A program made the position numbers and the translations under genes. From Lentzea aerocolonigenes (GTDB taxonomy: Bacteria > Actinomycetota > Actinomycetes > Mycobacteriales > Pseudonocardiaceae), in assembly GCF_000955955.1 (NCBI RefSeq), contig NZ_JYJG01000300.1, positions 1 through 31,317 of the forward strand: a DNA stretch of 31,317 nt, in the 5' to 3' direction. The notes under the pieces were generated by a model that was given only the letters and a program-made list of their open reading frames with translations, was not told the DNA's origin and ran no database searches. Shown here one piece after another: positions 26,861 to 31,317 of the stretch; within the stretch, counting starts at the first letter, position 1; the number at the start of each line of letters is the position of its first letter.

Positions 26861-27664
26861 CTACTTGAAGAGGGCGTTGAGCTCGCCGTACTCGATGCCC
26901 CCTTCGACACTGCTGTAGGTGCCCAGGGTGAGCAGCTCCTCCGCCGCTCGCTTGGCAAGGGCATAGGCCGCCTCGGCGACCGCAGACCCGAGGCTCACCC
27001 GCGCGACGCCCGCCTTCGCCAACTCGTCGACGGCGGGCGCGCCGGGCCCCACCAGCAGGTTGAGCGGCGCGGCGATGCCCTTGGCCAGCTCGGTGACGGT
27101 CTCCAGGTCGGTCACACCCGGCACGAAGATGCCGCTCGCCCCGGCCTCGAGGAACGCCGCCGCGCGCTCCAAGGTGCGCTCGATCCGGTCCGCCGGGTCG
27201 CCGACCTGCCGCAGGAACGTGTCGATCCGCGCGTTGATGTACAGATCCTTTCCGGCCTCCCGCGCCGCCGCGTAGCGCTCCTTCTGCTCCGCGATGTCAC
27301 GCACGCCCGCGCCGAGCCCGTCCTCGATGTTCACCCCGGACGCACCGGCGTGCACGATTTCCCGGACCGTCTCCGCAACGTCGTCAGCGGTGTCGCCGAA
27401 GCCCGTCTCGATGTCGGCGCTCACCGGGATCTCAACGGCCTTCACGATCCTCGCGACGAGGTCGACCGCGCGGTCACGGGCGAGCCGGTCGCCGTCCGCC
27501 GCACCGAGGCTCCACGCCACACCGGCACTCGTGGTGGCGACGGCCTTGGCACCCGCGGCCTCGACGACGAGGGCGGAGGCGACGTCCCAGGCGTTCGGGA
27601 GGGCGAGCGGACCGGGCTGGTGGAGGGCGTGGAAGAGCTGGGTGCGGGCAGCGCTGGAAGTCAT
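26861..27664 (-). CDS. Isocitrate lyase/PEP mutase family enzyme
   Basis: A 267-aa (beta/alpha)8 protein of the ICL/PEPM superfamily. It shows LPNAWDVASALVVEAAGAKA (residues 20-39), the metal-binding VSADIETGFGD, GVNIEDGLG and INARIDTF. The key lyase cysteine loop (KKCGH/KRCGH) is not seen, so this belongs to the carboxyphosphonoenolpyruvate-mutase-like or oxaloacetate-decarboxylase-like short group with an unassigned C-C lyase or hydrolase reaction. The ATG at 27664 is used. The frame stays open to 27796, but that stretch is a degraded copy of the neighbouring gene. Confidence 0.85.
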   Translation of the reverse strand: MTSSAARTQLFHALHQPGPLALPNAWDVASALVVEAAGAKAVATTSAGVAWSLGAADGDRLARDRAVDLVARIVKAVEIPVSADIETGFGDTADDVAETVREIVHAGASGVNIEDGLGAGVRDIAEQKERYAAAREAGKDLYINARIDTFLRQVGDPADRIERTLERAAAFLEAGASGIFVPGVTDLETVTELAKGIAAPLNLLVGPGAPAVDELAKAGVARVSLGSAVAEAAYALAKRAAEELLTLGTYSSVEGGIEYGELNALFK

Positions 27665-27744
27665 GCCTTGAGTGATATCAGCCGACACCGACAAAAACCG
27701 GCGAGTTTCGGACAGGAACCGACGACTTTCCGACCTGCGCCCGT

Positions 27745-27868
27745 TGGTGTGCTCGGTGGGTCGAGGGGTGGTGGGTGGCGGAAGTGCCGTTTCCACAACG
27801 ACTTCCGGCTCGTGCTCGGTGTCGGCCGCCAGGGTTGGTTCGGGGGGCTTCGCGGTCCCCCGAGGGGG
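27745..27868 (-). pseudogene. Degenerate partial copy of the acidic-repeat membrane protein gene
   Basis: On the minus strand, the frame encoding EVVVETALPPPTTPRPTEHT matches EVVVDTALPPPAAPQPVEHT of the intact upstream gene, and EPTLAADTE matches ESTVAADTD. DNA 27774-27808 and 28002-28036 are 34/35 identical. The two matching blocks are adjacent here but about 175 bp apart in the intact gene. This occupies the 228-bp gap before the ICL-family gene. Independent insertion of a palindromic repeat (CGGAAGT/ACTTCCG) at both places is an alternative. Confidence 0.55.
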
Positions 27869-27892
27869 TTTCGAGCCTGTGCCCGGCGTTCC

Positions 27893-28603
27893 CTAGTTGC
27901 TGCCTGCCTTGCGGCGCACCTCTTCGAACGTCCGCAGGTACCGCTGCCGGAAGTCCTCCCGCTCCACCCACGTGGTGTGCTCGACCGGCTGGGGCGCGGC
28001 AGGTGGCGGAAGTGCCGTGTCCACAACGACTTCCGGCGCGGTCTCGGCAACCGGTTCGGGCTCCGGCTCGGCCTCGGGATCGGCGAGAGGCCCGGCGTCC
28101 GCGACCAGGTCGGGATCCGCGACCCGGTCGGAATCGGCGAGCGGGTCAAGATCCGCGAGCGGCTCGAGATCCGCGACCGGGTCGGGATGGGCGAGCGACT
28201 CCTCGACGACCTCAGGACTGTCGGTGTCGGCCGCTACGGTTGATTCGGGGGCTTCGTCGTCCCCCGAGGGGGGCTCGAGGTCCCCATCCCGATCGTATCC
28301 GGCGGCACCGACAGTTTCGGGCTCGTCGTCTGCCACCGGCTCGGCGAACGCGGCGAGTGCCGGTTCCAGCTGGGGCAGGCCGACCACCGGGTTGCGGTGG
28401 ATCGGGCGCGAGTCGTACTCGTCGTCGATCGCCTCGACGACCGGGGGCTTCTCCACCCAGGTCCGCTCAGCCGGTTCGTCCAAAGCGGACGGCGACCGGG
28501 CGCCGGCGTCCTCGCGGCGCCGCACCAGCACGTACATCAGGGCTGCCCCTAACGTGAAGGACAGCACGCACAACCCGAAGACGATCCCGACGGCCCCTGC
28601 CAT
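27893..28603 (-). CDS. Single-pass membrane protein with acidic Pro/Asp repeats
   Basis: A 236-aa protein. Residues about 3-27 are a membrane helix (VGIVFGLCVLSFTLGAALMY) followed by RRRED, which predicts a cytoplasmic tail. Residues about 50-190 are acidic and proline-rich, including hexad-like repeats DPVADLEPLADLDPLADSD (141-159) and an EPEPEP run. The C-terminus is distinct and charged (TWVEREDFRQRYLRTFEEVR). GGAG precedes the ATG at 28603 by 8 nt. It is third in an operon, 14 bp after the OmpA-like gene. No known family; an adaptor linking membrane to a cytoplasmic partner is one possible reading. Confidence 0.7.
   Translation of the reverse strand: MAGAVGIVFGLCVLSFTLGAALMYVLVRRREDAGARSPSALDEPAERTWVEKPPVVEAIDDEYDSRPIHRNPVVGLPQLEPALAAFAEPVADDEPETVGAAGYDRDGDLEPPSGDDEAPESTVAADTDSPEVVEESLAHPDPVADLEPLADLDPLADSDRVADPDLVADAGPLADPEAEPEPEPVAETAPEVVVDTALPPPAAPQPVEHTTWVEREDFRQRYLRTFEEVRRKAGSN
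28080..28190. repeat. Degenerate tandem repeat encoding the acidic hexads
   Basis: Units of about 18 bp built around GATCCGCGA and GGTCGGGAT/GGTCAAGAT recur imperfectly across this stretch and encode D-P-(L/V)-A-D-x repeats on the minus strand. Length variation between strains would be expected. Confidence 0.6.
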
Positions 28604-28617
28604 GCGAAGGCTCCTAC

Positions 28618-29175
28618 CTATACGACTAGGACGTCGACCTGGGGTCCGCCGTCCGAGGGCGGGCCCCAGACGGGGTCCACGATCACCCTTGTGGTGATGA
28701 CGCTGTCCACCCCCTGCGCGGCCAGGTAGTCACGCACCAGGCCGGCCCTCTGCATGGCGAGCACGTCGCAGCGGTGCGACTCCGTCTCGCCGTTCCACGC
28801 GTGCGACACCAGCGTCACCGAGCCCCCGGCGACGTTGCGCAGCACGCTCGCCAATCCCCGCCGCACGTCCTCGCCACGGCCCACCAGCGAGGAGGTGCCC
28901 GGCGCGAACGTGATCCCCTTGACCGCGTGCGACGAGAACAGCTCGCGCACGTTCTGCTGCGCCACCACAGCGGGCACCAAGATCGGCGCCGCGGGCTCCA
29001 TCCGCAGCGGCGACACGAAGTCCGACACCGGCACCGGGCCCTGCCGGACCTCTGGCACGGCGGGCGACGACGACAGCGCCGTCTCCAGTTCCTCGCCGTA
29101 GACCGTGAAACCGAATGCCGTCACCGAGGCGGGCACCATCAGCGCACCCACCAGCAGCGGCACCCAGCCCCTCAT
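28618..29175 (-). CDS. Membrane-anchored OmpA-like domain protein
   Basis: A 185-aa protein. Residues 1-24 are an N-terminal anchor or uncleaved signal (MRGWVPLLVGALMVPASVTA). Residues about 85-185 resemble an OmpA/MotB C-terminal domain: ITFAPGTSSLVGRGEDVRRG, then SVTLVSHAWNGETESHRCDV where GHTD is normally found, then MQRAGLVRDYLAAQGV. The classical Asp and Arg that bind diaminopimelate are not obvious, so peptidoglycan binding is uncertain. The ATG at 29175 overlaps the coiled-coil gene stop as ATGA. It is the middle gene of the three-gene operon. Confidence 0.7.
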   Translation of the reverse strand: MRGWVPLLVGALMVPASVTAFGFTVYGEELETALSSSPAVPEVRQGPVPVSDFVSPLRMEPAAPILVPAVVAQQNVRELFSSHAVKGITFAPGTSSLVGRGEDVRRGLASVLRNVAGGSVTLVSHAWNGETESHRCDVLAMQRAGLVRDYLAAQGVDSVITTRVIVDPVWGPPSDGGPQVDVLVV

Positions 29176-30122
29176 GAAGCGGCCACCTGCTCCGGGATCA
29201 ACGTCGGCGCGACCCGTTCCGCCGCGGAGGAAAGAGCCGAGCGGGCGGCGGCGAGCTGCGCGTGGACGACGCGCCTGAGCTCGCGCAGCTCGTCGGTCTG
29301 TTCCGCGACCTCGGCCAGCCGGCGCTGGGCCTCGCGGCACGCCACCTTCACCACGAACTCGGCGCGCGCCTTGGCGAGTGCCTCCTGCTCCTGCAGGTGT
29401 TGCGCGGCCTCGTTGCGGCGCCGGGTCGTGGTGAGCTCGAAGAACTGCTGCGCCTTCTCGCGCTTGCGCTCGGAGTCGGCCTCAAGAGAGTTGCACTGCA
29501 ACGCCGTCTCGCGCAGCAGGCGGTCGGCGTCGGTCTGCGCCTGGGCCATCGCCTCCGCGCACTCGCGCTCGACCTCGTCGGCGCGCTGGCGGTGCTGGGC
29601 CTCGAGGTCGGAGCAGCGGCGTTCCATCTCCAGTTCGCGCCGCTCCATCGCCGCGGCGCGGGTGGCGCAGTCCTGGCGGACGGCGTAGAGCTCGGACTCG
29701 GCCTCGGACCGCATGACCATCGCCTCGCGTTCGGCTTCCGCGCGCAACGCGGCGAGCTCGACGTCGGTGCGGGTGCGGAGGTCCGCGCACTCGCGTTCGG
29801 CCTGCAGGCGCATCTCCGCTGACTCGTCCTCGGCGAGGCGGAGCATGCGGTGCATCCGTTCGGTGGCGCCCGCGTGCGTGCCCGAGTTGGATTCGAGGCG
29901 CTCGATGCGGGCGCGCGCCTCCTCCAGTTCCCGGCGCGTCATTTCCAGGTGTTGACGCAAATCGGCGGCCTGGGCCAGAGCTTCCGCGCGGTCGAGGCTC
30001 GTGAAGCGCAGCTGCTCCTCGAGATTCTCCATGTGCTCGATGACCTGACGGCGATGAAAACCTCGGTAGACAACGTCGAAAGCGGCGTGCAGCGGAACTA
30101 GTTCCGGCTCTTTTGCACCCAT
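29172..30122 (-). CDS. DivIVA/FilP-like coiled-coil protein
   Basis: A 316-aa protein that is almost entirely coiled coil, rich in Ala, Glu and Arg (for example ERECADLRTRTDVELAALRA). Residues about 13-35 (AAFDVVYRGFHRRQVIEHME) match the N-terminal membrane-curvature motif of DivIVA-type proteins (F-x-V-V-x-R-G-Y-x-x-x-Q-V). Actinobacterial relatives (DivIVA/Wag31, Scy, FilP) organise polar growth or cytoskeleton. ATG 30122 is favoured, with AGGT about 7 nt upstream; GTG 30128 is possible. It heads an operon with two membrane-anchored proteins, which suggests an envelope-linked assembly. It is not the main divIVA, whose usual ftsZ/sepF neighbourhood is absent. Confidence 0.75.
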   Translation of the reverse strand: MGAKEPELVPLHAAFDVVYRGFHRRQVIEHMENLEEQLRFTSLDRAEALAQAADLRQHLEMTRRELEEARARIERLESNSGTHAGATERMHRMLRLAEDESAEMRLQAERECADLRTRTDVELAALRAEAEREAMVMRSEAESELYAVRQDCATRAAAMERRELEMERRCSDLEAQHRQRADEVERECAEAMAQAQTDADRLLRETALQCNSLEADSERKREKAQQFFELTTTRRRNEAAQHLQEQEALAKARAEFVVKVACREAQRRLAEVAEQTDELRELRRVVHAQLAAARSALSSAAERVAPTLIPEQVAAS

Positions 30123-30128
30123 GGTCAC

Positions 30129-30437
30129 CTACTCACTCAACCAGGCCGAAGATTGTGCGAGCTTACCCACGGCCGGTACCGCCAACCAGCGTCGACAGTG
30201 GACACAACAGGCACATGTAACACGTGGAATATCCGTCTTTTCCTGCACAAACGAGACTGTTGTAGATCAACTCCAAACAACGGTCAGTCACCCGATTGTG
30301 TCAAGTAGGACGCCTTTCCGAGGGGTTCACTCCATGCGTTCGCCGTGTACGGAAAGCAACCACCCAGGCGTAGATCACACGAATTGACATCGATCGTTGG
30401 TGGCTACTCCGATCACCCTTCGTTAACCTTCTCGTTC
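30129..30437. other. 309-bp intergenic region between divergent operons
   Basis: This relatively AT-rich gap must hold the promoters of the coiled-coil operon (minus) and degV-2 (plus). Visible are TTGACA at 30384-30389 without a well-spaced -10, TAACCT at 30424-30429 ending 8 nt before the degV-2 GTG, and a small palindrome GTTGTAGATCAAC near 30260. I see no convincing ORF, RNA gene or known operator. Confidence 0.5.
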
Positions 30438-31280
30438 GTGCCCTCACGAGTAGCCGTCGTCACCGACTCGACCGCGTCACTTCCGGCCCGGCTGGCCGAG
30501 CGTTTCAACATCATCACGGTCCCGATGCAGCTGAAGATCGGGTCGGAACTGATCGACGAGGCCTACGTGCCGACGGACAGGCTGCTCCAGGCGATGGACG
30601 CCCAGATCCCGATCACGACCCAGCCACCCGCGCCGGACGCGTTCTTCTGGGCCTACCAGGACGCGTGGGCCAAGGGCGCCGAGACGATCGTGTCGGTGCA
30701 CGTGACGCCGAAGCTCTCCCCCGCGACGGACGCGGCGAAGGCGGCCGCGGCCAAGTCGCGCGTGCCGGTGTTCATCGTGGACTCGCACTCGTCCGGCATG
30801 ACGCTCGGATTCGCGGCGCTCGCGGCCGCGCGGATCGTGCAGTCCGGGGGCAACGTCCAGAACGCGCGCAGCGTCGCGGAGGAACGTGGCCGCAACGCCC
30901 ACGTGCTCATCTACGTCAACACGCTGCACTACCTGCGCCAGGCGGGCCGGGTCAGCGCCGCCGCGAAGCTCTTCGGCGACGCGCTATCGGTCAAGCCGCT
31001 GCTCACCGTCGTGAACGGCGAGGTGGAACCGTTCGACAAGGTCGTCGGCCGCGAACGCGCGCTCGGCAAGCTCGCCGACAAGGCGGTGGCGCTCGCCTAC
31101 GGACGCAACGTGGACCTCGCAGTCGAGCACTTCGCGGCCGAGAAAGAAGGCCACGAGCTGCTGCAGATGCTGCAGAAGCGGATCCCGCACGCCCGCGACA
31201 TCGTCCTCACGCAGGTCAGCGCGGCCATCGGGGCGAACGTCGGGCCCGGCGCGCTCGCGGTGACCGTCTCACCGTTCTAG
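30438..31280 (+). CDS. DegV family fatty-acid-binding protein (DegV-2)
   Basis: A 280-aa DegV protein that aligns without gaps to DegV-1. It starts PSRVAVVTDSTASLPARL and keeps the head-group motif ITTQPPAPDAFFWAY, closer to the FakB-type T-S/T-Q-P than DegV-1. The second loop reads VHVTPKLSPATDAA, lacking the paired glycines. LIYVNTLHYLRQAGRVSAAA and TQVSAAIGANVGPGALAVTV are conserved. GTG 30438 is chosen by family alignment; upstream in-frame sequence to 30345 is not protein-like. The TAG stop and everything after it belong to the right arm of the terminal inverted repeat. Confidence 0.93.
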   Translation: MPSRVAVVTDSTASLPARLAERFNIITVPMQLKIGSELIDEAYVPTDRLLQAMDAQIPITTQPPAPDAFFWAYQDAWAKGAETIVSVHVTPKLSPATDAAKAAAAKSRVPVFIVDSHSSGMTLGFAALAAARIVQSGGNVQNARSVAEERGRNAHVLIYVNTLHYLRQAGRVSAAAKLFGDALSVKPLLTVVNGEVEPFDKVVGRERALGKLADKAVALAYGRNVDLAVEHFAAEKEGHELLQMLQKRIPHARDIVLTQVSAAIGANVGPGALAVTVSPF

Positions 31281-31314
31281 TAGTACTTCGTTAGGTCGCG
31301 CTGACCTGGGCGTG
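31277..31314 (-). repeat. Right arm of the 38-bp perfect terminal inverted repeat
   Basis: Exact reverse complement of 1-38. It begins one base before the TAG stop of degV-2 and continues with a second in-frame TAG, then GTACTTCGTT. Three further bases (31315-31317) lie beyond the part testable against the left arm. Confidence 0.9.
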
Positions 31315-31317
31315 CGT

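Noticed and set aside
27665..27796. N-terminal extension of the ICL/PEP-mutase-family protein
   Set aside because: The extra 44 residues match the C-terminal region of the neighbouring acidic-repeat protein, not the enzyme family, and a good ATG lies at 27664.
28080..28190. CRISPR-like or other regular repeat array
   Set aside because: The repeats are imperfect, have no spacers, and are explained by the Asp/Pro hexads of the encoded protein.
30345..30437. N-terminal extension of DegV-2 from 30345
   Set aside because: DegV proteins begin directly with the RVAVVTDST strand; the upstream residues are not conserved in DegV-1, and a GTG at 30438 follows a -10-like element.

Overview
The window is a roughly 31 kb, GC-rich, gene-dense chromosomal segment from a filamentous actinobacterium, most likely of the Pseudonocardiales (Lentzea/Saccharothrix/Actinosynnema type). 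This rests on codon usage, many GTG starts, dense start/stop overlaps, secreted polysaccharide hydrolases, and the order etfB-etfA-acyltransferase pair-cysteine desulfurase-mnmA followed further on by a MetE-like gene and ligA. That order recalls the Mycobacterium tuberculosis Rv3029c-Rv3014c block, here expanded by accessory genes. No rRNA, tRNA, CRISPR array or transposase was seen.

Layout. 35-2469: a BKACE-type enzyme, a small helix-hairpin-helix-like protein, two GNAT acetyltransferases and a SWIM zinc-binding protein. 2462-7711: NAD-dependent DNA ligase LigA, an 8-TM protein, an unrecognised protein, a YdeI/OmdA protein, an LppU-like protein and a YhbS-like GNAT. 7698-13810: a saprophytic block with a secreted lysozyme-like/beta-propeller protein, a GH9 endoglucanase with a CsnR-like operator, a MetE-like protein, and a GH18-CBM2 chitinase whose promoter carries two DasR-type sites and whose leader holds a perfect 13-bp hairpin. 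A small secreted protein follows. 13868-18006: a 21-codon cysteine-rich ORF, PaaI thioesterase, two membrane proteins of unknown role, a DUF6584-like protein, a threonine-dehydratase-like enzyme and a methyltransferase. 18038-25582: on the minus strand, etfB-etfA, an Imm10-like gene, then a tightly overlapping run of OlsB-like acyltransferase, OlsA/PlsC-like acyltransferase, MFS transporter, cysteine desulfurase and MnmA. 25800-31280: two DegV paralogues of 280 aa bracket a small basic protein, an ICL/PEP-mutase-family enzyme, and a three-gene operon encoding a DivIVA/FilP-like coiled-coil protein, an anchored OmpA-like protein and an acidic-repeat membrane protein.

Functional links. Cysteine desulfurase and MnmA supply sulfur for tRNA 2-thiouridine. 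The two acyltransferases fit an aminolipid (ornithine-lipid-type) pathway. The chitinase, GH9 enzyme and lysozyme-like protein form a polymer-degradation cluster apparently under N-acetylglucosamine and aminosugar-type control. The coiled-coil/OmpA-like/acidic-TM operon is the best candidate for an undescribed cell-envelope or polarity module.

The most striking large-scale feature is that the two window ends are a perfect inverted repeat of at least 38 bp. In each arm the repeat begins at the stop codon of an outward-pointing gene (BKACE on the left, DegV-2 on the right), in the same reading frame. Whether this marks an inversion breakpoint, a dispersed element or an assembly artefact cannot be settled from the window.
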